Positions 1-5,385 of a stretch of 8,974 bases of DNA are shown one piece after another; the first letter of the stretch is position 1; every line of letters starts with the position of its first letter. The stretch comes from Candidatus Bathyarchaeota archaeon (GTDB taxonomy: Archaea; Thermoproteota; Bathyarchaeia; RBG-16-48-13; JAGMEO01): assembly GCA_030602965.1 (NCBI GenBank), contig JAUVYS010000046.1:1-8974 (forward strand), given 5' to 3'. The position numbers were made by a program, and so were the translations under genes. The notes beneath the pieces were generated by a model that saw only the letters and a program-made list of their open reading frames with translations, was not told the DNA's origin and ran no database searches.

Positions 1-1
1 A

Positions 2-508
2 TACTTCAATAAACATAAACAACCCATTGCACAACTACTTCTAACTAAAGCAGACTTTGAGAATCCTGTTCGATACAAGAACCTCAAGAATACTTTGGAG
101 ACTCTTATCAAGTGGGAGGTTGTACCTGTGATAAATGAGAATGACACTGTCGCTATTGAGGAAATTAAAGTTGGAGACAATGATACCTTGGCTTCTTATG
201 TAGCAATAGGAATGGATGCAAAATTATTGATTTTGCTAACTGATGTTGATGGGTTGTACACAAGAGATCCTAGCGAGTTTGATGGTGGGGAATTAATCAA
301 TGTCGTTGATGAAGTGACCTCGGAGATTGAAAACTGTGCGAGTATGGCAGGTAAGGGTTTTGGAGGTATGTACACCAAGGTTCAAGCTGCGAAAAGATTA
401 GCTAATCATGGAATTTATACAACTATTGTCAATGGTGGAAAAAAGAACATAATCAAAAGCGTTCTCGAAGGGAAAAAAGTCGGTACACTCTTCCTCACAA
501 AAAGGTAG
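2..508 (+). CDS. proB: Glutamate 5-kinase, C-terminal part (5' end outside window)
   Basis: Phosphorylates the gamma-carboxyl of glutamate with ATP, the first step of proline synthesis, in the cytoplasm. The frame is open from base 2, so the 168 visible residues are the C-terminal part; a TTG at 95 lies inside the gene and is not the start. Amino-acid-kinase-fold motifs are clear: PVINEND followed by KVGDNDTLAS (glutamate and nucleotide binding), LLILLTDVDGLYTRDP, and GGMYTKVQAA, where the Lys matches the conserved substrate-loop lysine. The protein stops right after the kinase fold (VGTLF, then four more residues), so it lacks the C-terminal PUA domain of E. coli ProB; PUA-less forms are known. 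Only five bases separate the stop codon from the A-rich run before proA, so the two are almost surely co-transcribed. Confidence 0.93.
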   Translation, partial: YFNKHKQPIAQLLLTKADFENPVRYKNLKNTLETLIKWEVVPVINENDTVAIEEIKVGDNDTLASYVAIGMDAKLLILLTDVDGLYTRDPSEFDGGELINVVDEVTSEIENCASMAGKGFGGMYTKVQAAKRLANHGIYTTIVNGGKKNIIKSVLEGKKVGTLFLTKR

Positions 509-514
509 GAAAAA

Positions 515-1861
515 ATGAGTAAAGTCAGAGCAAAAGCTAAAGCTGCAAAAGCAAGCTCTTTCAAAATGTTAAACCTGTCAACTAAATTAAAGAACAATGT
601 ACTAATCAAAATTTCTGAAGCCATTTGGGGTAAACGAGAAGAAATATGTAAAGTAAATCAAAAAGATCTATCAAATGCTGAATCTCTACTCCGAAAAGGA
701 GATTATAGCAAATCTTTAGTTAAACGTCTTAAACTCGATGAATCAAAACTTAAACTTATTGTAGATATGATTAAGAGTGTCTCATTATTAGATGATCCAA
801 TTGGAAAGACTGAATATGCTATTGAATTAGATAAAGGCTTGGAACTTTTCAGAGTCACATCTCCAATAGGTGTAATAGGCGTGATCTTTGAGTCAAGACC
901 AGATGCATTACCTCAAATTGCTTCGCTTTGTTTAAAGTCAGGGAATTCTGTTATATTGAAGGGAGGAAGTGAAGCAAAAAATTCCAATCATAAATTGTAT
1001 TCGATTATTAATGAAACATCGGTTGAAGCTGGAATCCCAGCAGGGTGGATTCAGCTCATAGATGAACGTACAGAAGTACTGGAGTTGTTGAACCACGATG
1101 ATCTTGTTGATCTAATAATACCAAGAGGTAGTAATGATTTCGTAAAATACATTCAAAAAAATACCAAGATACCTGTACTAGGCCAGTCGGAAGGAGTCTG
1201 CCATGTTTATGTTGATGAATATGCTGATCTTGAAAAAGCCGTTGAAATTTGTTACGACGCTAAAGTTCAATATCCAGTTGTCTGTAATGCTGTAGATACA
1301 ATAATTGTTAATCATAACATCGCAGAAAATTTTCTTCCTATCATAACAAATCAATTTAAAGAAGCTGGTGTTGAGATAAGAGGTTGTAGAGTTACAAAAC
1401 AAATTCTTGGGGACCAGATTAAAGAAGTCAATGATATTGATTGGGGAAAAGAATATCTAGAATTAACGGTCGCAATTAAGATAGTTAATAACTTAGATGA
1501 AGCCATAAGTCACATAAACAAGTACGGTTCTCATCATACGGATTCAATTGTTACCGAAAACGTTGATACTATGTTAAGATTCATTAAAGAAGTTGATTCG
1601 TCAAGTGTAATTAGTAATGCATCAACACGTTTCAGTGATGGTTACAGATATGGTTTAGGTGCTGAAGTAGGTATAAGTACAGGAAAAATTCATGCGCGTG
1701 GACCAACTGGTCTAGAAGGTCTGACAATTTACAAGTATCATTTAATAGGTTCAGGACAAACCGTAACAAAGTATGTTGGTGGAAAAGGGAAGGATTTTAC
1801 TCACCGTAAACTGTCAAAGAATTGGAATGAAAAATTAAAAGAATTGTCTGATGAGATGTGA
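515..1861 (+). CDS. proA: Gamma-glutamyl phosphate reductase (glutamate-5-semialdehyde dehydrogenase)
   Basis: Reduces the labile gamma-glutamyl phosphate made by ProB to glutamate semialdehyde with NADPH, the second proline step. The 448 residues show the ALDH-superfamily hallmarks of ProA: IFESRPDALPQIASLCLKSG near 124-143, LKGGSEA near 148-154, IIPRGSND near 201-208, and the catalytic cysteine in YPVVCNA (Cys257). The C-terminal region has STRFSDGYRYGLGAEVGIST and IHARGPTGLEGL. A roughly 40-residue tail continues past the usual bacterial end (YVGGKGKDFTHR onward), recalling the tail of eukaryotic P5C synthases. ATG 515 is chosen because it lies 6 bases after the proB stop with a weak AGGAAAAA site. 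ProC, the final reductase, is not in the window. Confidence 0.95.
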   Translation: MSKVRAKAKAAKASSFKMLNLSTKLKNNVLIKISEAIWGKREEICKVNQKDLSNAESLLRKGDYSKSLVKRLKLDESKLKLIVDMIKSVSLLDDPIGKTEYAIELDKGLELFRVTSPIGVIGVIFESRPDALPQIASLCLKSGNSVILKGGSEAKNSNHKLYSIINETSVEAGIPAGWIQLIDERTEVLELLNHDDLVDLIIPRGSNDFVKYIQKNTKIPVLGQSEGVCHVYVDEYADLEKAVEICYDAKVQYPVVCNAVDTIIVNHNIAENFLPIITNQFKEAGVEIRGCRVTKQILGDQIKEVNDIDWGKEYLELTVAIKIVNNLDEAISHINKYGSHHTDSIVTENVDTMLRFIKEVDSSSVISNASTRFSDGYRYGLGAEVGISTGKIHARGPTGLEGLTIYKYHLIGSGQTVTKYVGGKGKDFTHRKLSKNWNEKLKELSDEM

Positions 1862-1890
1862 CACTCCTTATGAAAATACTTATGCCTGAA

Positions 1891-1913
1891 TAAAGATCTT
1901 TACTGATTTTTTT
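1891..1913 (+). terminator. Probable terminator of proBA
   Basis: A perfect palindrome TAAAGATCTTTA (1891-1902) is followed by a run of seven T (1907-1913), 30 bases after the proA stop. A T-tract alone is enough for termination by archaeal RNA polymerase; the palindrome may be incidental. Confidence 0.5.
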
Positions 1914-2017
1914 CATTATTCTATCACAAAAGAGTTAACAGCATCAACTTGAAAGGTATGTACGGTTACAACCTTAATGATTAACTCACGAACTAGCGTT
2001 CACTGTCCGAAAAATTG

Positions 2018-2025
2018 CTTATATC
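2018..2025 (+). promoter_or_regulatory. TATA-like box for the kinase-fold gene
   Basis: CTTATATC is centred about 27 bases before ATG 2049. This is the usual distance from an archaeal TATA box to the transcription start, so the message would be leaderless. No Shine-Dalgarno sequence is visible, which agrees. Confidence 0.5.
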
Positions 2026-2048
2026 TTTCACATAGTTGATCTTGAATT

Positions 2049-2831
2049 ATGCAAACATCTGAAGAGATTTTCCTGAGAAAAATAGGATACAGCCAAGTGA
2101 AGATTATGAAATATCTGCCAAGCTTCACAAGGCAAGTCTCTCTGTGTTCTACAAAGAAAAAGAGGAAGGAATATGTTGTCGTCAAATATTACAAATATAA
2201 TATTAGACGAATATTGACGGATTACATGATTTGTGGTCTCTCCCTTGCCATATTAAGACCAATTAAAGCATATGCATCTACAACTGAAAAAATTCGAGGA
2301 GCAATAATGGCGAGGAAGATATTTAGGAAAGTTAGGATTGAAACACCACAATTAATATACCCCACCGATATTCGACAACTTTCACGCTTAGGTCACTTTG
2401 TTGTAGAAAAATATGAGGATGCTAGACCACTGACACAATTTGTTCTTACTGCAAAAAACAAAGAACTTACTGACATTGCCTACATTATTGGAGTGAAAAC
2501 TGCTTCCCTTCATAAACTTGGATACGCCTTTGGTGATAACAGAGCTTCAAATACCTTGATCAAAATTGAGGACGATAAAATACATTTCATTAAGGTTGAT
2601 CACGAATATTTCTGTTGGGATCCATACAAGGTTTTCCAGATACTTGACATTATTTTAATAACACAGTATCCTGGAATCCCAAAGCCTTTCGTTGATGGGT
2701 TTTTTAAGGGTTATTCAGATTCTAGCGGTTTTGATTCGCTAGGTGTGAATCCTGAATATTTTGAACGTGCTTCCTATTTATTTGGAGATATACTTTCCTT
2801 GCCTCTACATTTCATTAAAAGATTTGAATAA
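2049..2831 (+). CDS. Bud32/RIO-like protein-kinase-fold protein
   Basis: A 260-residue protein with a divergent kinase fold. Visible elements in order: a VVVK strand with candidate ATP lysine Lys46, a helix with ARKIF near 88-92, the hinge VVEKYEDARPL near 118-128, a helix ending SLHKLGY, the catalytic loop FGDNRASNTLI with Asp163 and Asn168, and a DFG-like metal motif VDHE with Asp184. The layout (short N-lobe, LHxxG before the catalytic loop, D(x4)N) fits the Bud32/lipopolysaccharide-kinase branch rather than classical kinases. The usual His before Gly-Asp is Phe here, DFG is DHE, and I cannot place the helix-C glutamate. It is not the canonical Kae1 partner, whose loop reads HGDLTTSN. An in-frame TGA at 2043 makes ATG 2049 the first possible start. 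Substrate unknown. It stands alone, downstream of proBA. Confidence 0.6.
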   Translation: MQTSEEIFLRKIGYSQVKIMKYLPSFTRQVSLCSTKKKRKEYVVVKYYKYNIRRILTDYMICGLSLAILRPIKAYASTTEKIRGAIMARKIFRKVRIETPQLIYPTDIRQLSRLGHFVVEKYEDARPLTQFVLTAKNKELTDIAYIIGVKTASLHKLGYAFGDNRASNTLIKIEDDKIHFIKVDHEYFCWDPYKVFQILDIILITQYPGIPKPFVDGFFKGYSDSSGFDSLGVNPEYFERASYLFGDILSLPLHFIKRFE

Positions 2832-2868
2832 TTTAGCATATGTGGACTATCAGTCTGTAATGTGAACT

Positions 2869-3011
2869 TTATTCTGTTCTATTTTTAATACTTCTGTAAA
2901 GATTAATCAAACTTAGAAGAGCTAATAAACCATTTAAAATCAAAAATATTGTGCTTCCTTCAAAATAGGCATGTAAGGATAAAAAAACAAGAATAAAAAA
3001 TAATTATTCAC
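2869..3011 (-). pseudogene. Small two-helix membrane ORF with a frame break
   Basis: Read from GTG 3011 on the minus strand, the frame starts MNNYFLFLFF and then breaks at a seven-base homopolymer (2981-2987). One extra base there would join it to a frame with residues SLHAYFEG, a hydrophobic helix, and a charged tail ending KNRTE before a TAA at 2869-2871, giving 47 residues with two membrane segments. The downstream frame has no ATG, GTG or TTG before its upstream stop. If the transposon is removed, the GTG lies about 39 bases after the ccdA stop on the same strand, so it may have been the last gene of the tlpA-ccdA unit. It could also be a sequencing error in the homopolymer, or chance. 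Confidence 0.3.
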
Positions 3012-3033
3012 GTCCCGAAGACTTTACAGAACC

Positions 3034-3041
3034 TAAAATAG
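3034..3041. repeat. Target-site duplication, left copy
   Basis: TAAAATAG directly abuts the outer base of the left inverted repeat and is repeated exactly at 7017-7024, abutting the right one. Eight bases is the duplication length made by IS6-family transposases. Confidence 0.85.
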
Positions 3042-3103
3042 GATTCTGGTAACTCTTAGGGATTTCAATGATAAGAATTTTCAGGTGGTAACATTCGGGA
3101 TTT
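3042..3103 (+). repeat. Left terminal inverted repeat
   Basis: Matches the reverse complement of 6955-7016 at 51 of 62 positions without gaps (hand alignment). The outer 16 bases GATTCTGGTAACTCTT and the inner 20 bases are identical between ends; differences cluster in the middle. It holds two related motifs, GGTAACTCTTAGGG (outer) and GGTAACATTCGGGATTT (inner), about 39 bases apart, which look like paired transposase-binding sites. Confidence 0.88.
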
Positions 3104-3136
3104 AGCCAGAGTGGATCAAACAACATAATACAAAAT

Positions 3137-3146
3137 TATTTAAATC
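3137..3146 (+). promoter_or_regulatory. TATA-like box for the membrane ORF
   Basis: The AT-rich box ATTTAAAT lies about 33-37 bases before the two candidate starts (ATG 3175, TTG 3179) of the following small membrane protein. Confidence 0.35.
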
Positions 3147-3178
3147 TTATTCATTAACTAATTAGTACGGTGTTATGA

Positions 3179-3511
3179 TTGTTTTCCTGTTTTGAGTACG
3201 TTCTTATCTTTGGCGGGTGTGTTCTTGGTGCTTTCATTTGGGTGATTATTGGATATAGAATAATACCTAATTTCATAGTGAGAATACCTTTTTTCGGAGA
3301 GAGATCCTCAACTGTTGTTTGGTGTTTGATTGGTGGGGTAGTTGCATATCTTCTTGAAAGAACAAGTGGCTATGGAATTGAACCAGCGATATTCAGTGCG
3401 ATACTTGCGGGAGTTAGTTGGCATGGTATCTTCACAGGTGTTTCCACTACCATATTTAAGAAAAGAGATGAACAGGAATATCAAGACTTGGCTTCTGATT
3501 TGAGCCAGTAA
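3179..3511 (+). CDS. Small integral membrane protein of unknown function
   Basis: I do not recognise the family. The 110 residues contain a strong hydrophobic segment at about 7-28, a second at about 44-59 and a third, weaker one at about 69-88, followed by a charged tail (KKRDEQEYQD). Two Gly-rich helices and a polar C-terminus are seen in holin-like and other small channel-like proteins, but that is not evidence of such a role. The start is uncertain. This frame allows only TTG 3179 after an in-frame TGA, while the better-placed ATG 3175 is in another frame and ends after six codons; removing one T from the TTTT run at 3191-3194 would join them as MIVFLFEYVL. The next gene, a CBS protein, follows after 40 bases on the same strand, so they may be co-transcribed cargo. 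Confidence 0.55.
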   Translation: MFSCFEYVLIFGGCVLGAFIWVIIGYRIIPNFIVRIPFFGERSSTVVWCLIGGVVAYLLERTSGYGIEPAIFSAILAGVSWHGIFTGVSTTIFKKRDEQEYQDLASDLSQ

Positions 3512-3551
3512 TAAAGTTTAATTACTGATTGATTGATAATAAATTGATCTT

Positions 3552-4058
3552 GTGATCGTGAGAGAGAAAAAATTGCCGCTTTTTGAATTGCCTAAAGGTA
3601 GAATCTCCTCATTACGGCAACATCCTATTAAAGAGTTCATTGATGGTGAAAGTGGCTCGCCTGATGTGTTGTTGATAAAGAGCGATGCTAATGTAAAGAA
3701 AATATTAGAAGCAATACTATCGCCTAAAAATCGAGAAGATGCCGTAATAGTTGTTAAACACAAATCTAAATCGCCTGCTATTGGCATAATTGCTGATGTT
3801 GATTTTTTGGAATGGATTGAGAACACTATGAAGAAAGGTATTCCTTCCAAAGGGACGGCTTCACAAATTTCTAAAAAAGAGCCTGACTTCTTCCACGTCA
3901 AAGAAACGGAGCCTCTTCAAAAAGCCATTGATGTGATGAAGGAACGTGGGGTAACTCACGTTGTAGTTCTTGACGAAAAGAAGAATTTTGTTGGATGGGT
4001 GACAAAAAGAAGCATTTTGAGGAAAATGGGAGCAGCGATAGGGAAACCCTCGATCTAA
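3552..4058 (+). CDS. Two-CBS-domain protein
   Basis: A 168-residue soluble protein made of a CBS (Bateman) pair and little else. The first CBS spans roughly residues 24-92, with the long strand-helix stretch VLLIKSDANVKKILEAI and IGIIADVDFLEW. The second, at about 102-158, is a textbook copy: VKETEPLQKAIDVMKERG, THVVVLDEKKNFVGWVTK, then an arginine-rich helix. Such pairs bind adenine nucleotides and act as energy or ligand sensors, usually controlling a partner. The neighbouring small membrane protein 40 bases upstream is a candidate partner, by position only. No ATG is available: GTG 3552 or GTG 3558 is the start, after an in-frame TAA at 3540. Archaeal genomes of this type often carry many stand-alone CBS proteins, so this may be captured host DNA. 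Confidence 0.75.
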   Translation: MIVREKKLPLFELPKGRISSLRQHPIKEFIDGESGSPDVLLIKSDANVKKILEAILSPKNREDAVIVVKHKSKSPAIGIIADVDFLEWIENTMKKGIPSKGTASQISKKEPDFFHVKETEPLQKAIDVMKERGVTHVVVLDEKKNFVGWVTKRSILRKMGAAIGKPSI

Positions 4059-4340
4059 ATCCTATCCTTTCACATATGCTTTTCTTATTAGAGAGAGCCA
4101 TTTATTTTTCCTTTAATTTCAAATCTAACATCCTTCATCAGACGAAAGTTTACAAGGTGTTCCAATCCGACGCAGAGTATACAGAACCCTATTTACAACT
4201 AAGCTTCTACAAAAATATGCAGAAGAATTATCCCACGATGGTTAACACCTTTATTTATCCCACGCCAACGGAACAGAACCTCCAATTTCACTGCAGTTTA
4301 ATCTTATATACACAGCGTATACAGCAGTCATATATGGTAT

Positions 4341-4376
4341 GCATAATCATTATGCGTCATGTATACTCGTTATACA
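4341..4376. repeat. Paired palindromes
   Basis: GCATAATCATTATGC is a perfect 7-base inverted repeat around one base. Five bases later TGTATA pairs with TATACA across a five-base spacer. Two adjacent palindromes in otherwise gene-free DNA look like protein-binding sites, though AT-rich DNA yields some by chance. Confidence 0.45.
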
Positions 4377-4398
4377 TCAATCATAAATTAGTGGGACA

Positions 4399-4427
4399 TT
4401 TATGACTGTCTGACGGTCTGACTGTCC
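4399..4427. repeat. 8-bp tandem repeat, (T/G)GTCTGAC type
   Basis: TTTATGAC, TGTCTGAC, GGTCTGAC and TGTCC follow each other in 8-base phase. GACTGTC recurs 16 bases apart. A T-run (4428-4432) follows, so this may also mark a transcript end. Confidence 0.45.
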
Positions 4428-4483
4428 TTTTTGCATTTAGTTTACCGTAAATTCACTTCATTGTTAGATTATTCAATGGTGTG

Positions 4484-4517
4484 CTTCTAAGGTTGACTTC
4501 TAAGTTGTACTTCTAAG
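4484..4517. repeat. Three CTTCTAAG iterons with 13-bp period
   Basis: Exact copies of CTTCTAAG start at 4484, 4497 and 4510, separated by the five-base spacers GTTGA and TTGTA. They end 16 bases before the TATA box of the next gene, where an activator or autoregulator would bind. A partial inverted copy, CTTAGAGA, lies at about 4552 near the expected transcription start. Confidence 0.65.
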
Positions 4518-4533
4518 AACATAACAGAAAACG

Positions 4534-4542
4534 TTTTTATAT
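4534..4542 (+). promoter_or_regulatory. TATA box of the 99-residue gene
   Basis: TTTTTATAT is centred about 34 bases before ATG 4572, predicting a leader of only a few bases. The upstream iterons place it in a regulated promoter. Confidence 0.55.
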
Positions 4543-4571
4543 GAGGGTTTACTTAGAGAACCTCGGTTAAT

Positions 4572-4871
4572 ATGAACAGTAAACAGGCAATACCAGACTT
4601 TGAAGCATTAGAAAGAGTATCGGAAGATGAAGTGCCAAAAGTTGTGCAGTTAAGGCAGAGTAAATGGTTGGAGTTATTCAAAAAAATTCCCGAAGGTGAA
4701 GGAGTAAAGGTTACACAAGCAGATACAACTGTTAATCTATCCTATGTTAGGACAGTAGTAAAGAGATTAATAAAGAAAAAACAATTATCGGAAAAATACT
4801 ATGCTACACAACGAACAATCGGTAACAAGAAAGCGATATATGTCGTACACTCAACCAAAGAACAAAAATAG
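4572..4871 (+). CDS. Small winged-helix-like DNA-binding protein (tentative)
   Basis: A 99-residue protein with no family that I can name. From about residue 30 the pattern fits a winged helix: a first helix SKWLELFKKIP, a loop with a short strand GVKVT, a helix-turn-helix-like segment NLSYVRTVVKRLIKKKQL, then a hairpin wing YYATQR...KAIYVVHS. The first 28 residues are acidic and probably flexible. The protein is lysine-rich and lacks cysteines or a membrane segment. ATG 4572 follows a TATA box and three CTTCTAAG iterons, so autoregulation through those sites is a reasonable guess. It could be a transcription factor of the element or a plasmid-type replication or partition protein. It is followed after 11 bases by the long hairpin RNA. 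Confidence 0.6.
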   Translation: MNSKQAIPDFEALERVSEDEVPKVVQLRQSKWLELFKKIPEGEGVKVTQADTTVNLSYVRTVVKRLIKKKQLSEKYYATQRTIGNKKAIYVVHSTKEQK

Positions 4872-4882
4872 AAAAACAAGAT

Positions 4883-4963
4883 CACGAAAGGTGAGATCGG
4901 AAGGAGTTAGACCAAAACTCCTGCCAGAGTAAAGTCATACCTATCCTTTCGGTCTCACTCGTG
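4883..4963 (+). ncRNA. Long hairpin RNA element just upstream of the tRNA-like gene
   Basis: A lower helix CACGA/TCGTG (4883-4887 with 4959-4963) and an upper 14-pair helix GTGAGATCGGAAGG/CCTTTCGGTCTCAC (4891-4904 with 4945-4958, two G-U pairs) are separated by the one-sided bulge AAG. The pairing including wobbles is complete. The apical part has an alternative small hairpin, AGGAGTT/AACTCCT (4902-4908 with 4916-4922), that competes for a few bases. I see no box C/D motifs, SRP tetraloops or RNase P signature. It may be a leader or processing element of the tRNA five bases further on, a stand-alone RNA, or the transcript end of the upstream gene. Strand is assigned by context only. Confidence 0.5.
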
Positions 4964-4968
4964 AATAA

Positions 4969-5040
4969 GCCACCGTAACACTACGGCAGTGTGCCGACTT
5001 TGGTAAGTCGGAAGTTCGGGTTCAATTCCCGACGGTGGCT
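4969..5040 (+). tRNA. tRNA-Thr-like gene (GGT) with an 8-base anticodon loop
   Basis: The cloverleaf is complete. Acceptor stem GCCACCG/CGGTGGC (4969-4975 with 5033-5039); T8 and A9; D stem ACAC/GTGT (4978-4981 with 4989-4992) with GG in the loop; anticodon stem CCGAC/GTCGG (4994-4998 with 5007-5011); T stem TCGGG/CCCGA around TTCAATT. The discriminator is T5040 and CCA is not encoded. The loop TTTGGTAA has eight bases instead of seven; dropping one T gives TTGGTAA, the normal tRNA-Thr(GGT) loop. G1-C72, C2-G71 and U73 match archaeal threonine identity as I recall it. It can also be drawn as a 6-pair stem with a 6-base loop. Other oddities are A10 for G10, T14 for A14 and a four-base variable loop. 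So it may be a working variant, a frameshift suppressor or a decaying copy. It lies inside the transposon. Confidence 0.7.
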
Positions 5041-5048
5041 CCCATTTC

Positions 5049-5085
5049 GGTTTATGTTTATAAACCTTTATAAAACTTTCCTTTT
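5049..5085 (+). terminator. Probable terminator after the tRNA-like gene
   Basis: A perfect 7-pair hairpin, GGTTTAT/ATAAACC with loop GTTT (5049-5066), is followed by T-rich DNA ending in TTTCCTTTTT. It starts nine bases after the tRNA end. Confidence 0.5.
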
Positions 5086-5146
5086 TACCGTTATGTGTTT
5101 TTATTGTTAAAATGCTATGTTGTTAGGGGTAATGGTTCTTTTAATG

Positions 5147-5299
5147 TTATCCTGCTTTATATTTATCCATATATTCTCGTATAGCCTTCTCAGTTTCTGC
5201 ACTAACTTTCCGAGCCGATCCTTCTTTATTTATTACAAATATAGTCCATTCTCTCCACAGCCCATCATCAACTGAAATGGAAGTTTTACGTTTTGACAT
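5147..5299 (-). CDS. Ribbon-helix-helix (CopG/Arc-type) regulator
   Basis: A 50-residue protein. The N-terminal strand KRKTSISVDDGLW has the alternating pattern of a ribbon-helix-helix DNA-contacting strand, followed by helix LWREWTIFVINKEG and a second helix ARKVSAETEKAIREYMDKYK with an SAR turn between them. This is the full length of minimal RHH proteins, which act as dimers and often repress their own promoter or that of a mobile element. ATG 5299 is supported by a strong GAGGT Shine-Dalgarno six to seven bases upstream and by ACATATATACT, a TATA-like box near 5331-5341. It is divergent from the transposase, with 129 bases between the start codons, and that gap contains two clusters of 8-bp repeats that make good operator candidates. 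Confidence 0.8.
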   Translation of the reverse strand: MSKRKTSISVDDGLWREWTIFVINKEGSARKVSAETEKAIREYMDKYKAG

Positions 5300-5346
5300 A
5301 TACAAACCTCACTTCCACATGGTTCTTTCAGAGTATATATGTTTTA

Positions 5347-5370
5347 CGGTATAACGGTATAACAGTAATA
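5347..5370. repeat. 8-bp tandem repeats, cluster A (operator candidate)
   Basis: CGGTATAA, CGGTATAA and CAGTAATA lie head to tail. The cluster is just upstream of the transposase TATA box and next to the RHH-gene TATA box (5331-5341), so one bound array could control both directions. Confidence 0.7.
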
Positions 5371-5381
5371 TTTATATATAA
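5371..5381 (+). promoter_or_regulatory. TATA box of the transposase
   Basis: TTTATATATAA lies exactly between repeat clusters A and B. Transcription would start near 5400, inside cluster B, leaving a leader of about 25-30 bases before ATG 5429. Confidence 0.6.
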
Positions 5382-5385
5382 TAAA

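Larger units (their letters stand above)
4059..4571. other. 513-bp non-coding stretch with clustered short repeats
   Basis: No convincing gene. The open frame running through 3995-4405 has no domain-like pattern and begins inside the CBS gene. The stretch holds three GTATAC sites (4178, 4317, 4361), a perfect palindrome GCATAAT-C-ATTATGC (4341-4355), a second inverted repeat TGTATA/TATACA (4360-4365 with 4371-4376), a short 8-bp tandem repeat at 4399-4427, and three CTTCTAAG iterons at 4484-4517 before a TATA box. It could be a regulatory or replication-related region, or decayed cargo. Confidence 0.5.

Noticed and set aside
95..97. TTG as start of the first gene
   Set aside because: The frame is open to base 2 and the upstream residues (QLLLTKADFENP) match ProB, so the gene simply enters from the left.
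3013..3020. TCCCGAAG just outside the left end as a third transposase site
   Set aside because: Only eight bases match the end motif, and it lies outside the target duplication, so chance is the simplest explanation.
3518..3901. 127-codon frame antisense to the CBS gene
   Set aside because: Shadow of the plus-strand CBS protein, whose motifs are unambiguous.
3995..4405. 136-codon open frame overlapping the end of the CBS gene
   Set aside because: Its first 60 bases lie inside a clear CBS domain in another frame, and the rest has no domain-like pattern and runs across palindromes.
4883..4963. Hairpin as SRP RNA, RNase P RNA, or box C/D RNA
   Set aside because: None of the defining loops or boxes is present, and the length is too short for the first two.
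4999..5006. Reading the tRNA as proline (anticodon TGG)
   Set aside because: It would put T at position 37, where tRNA-Pro has G, and breaks the anticodon stem pairing; GGT with one extra T keeps the stem and fits U73.
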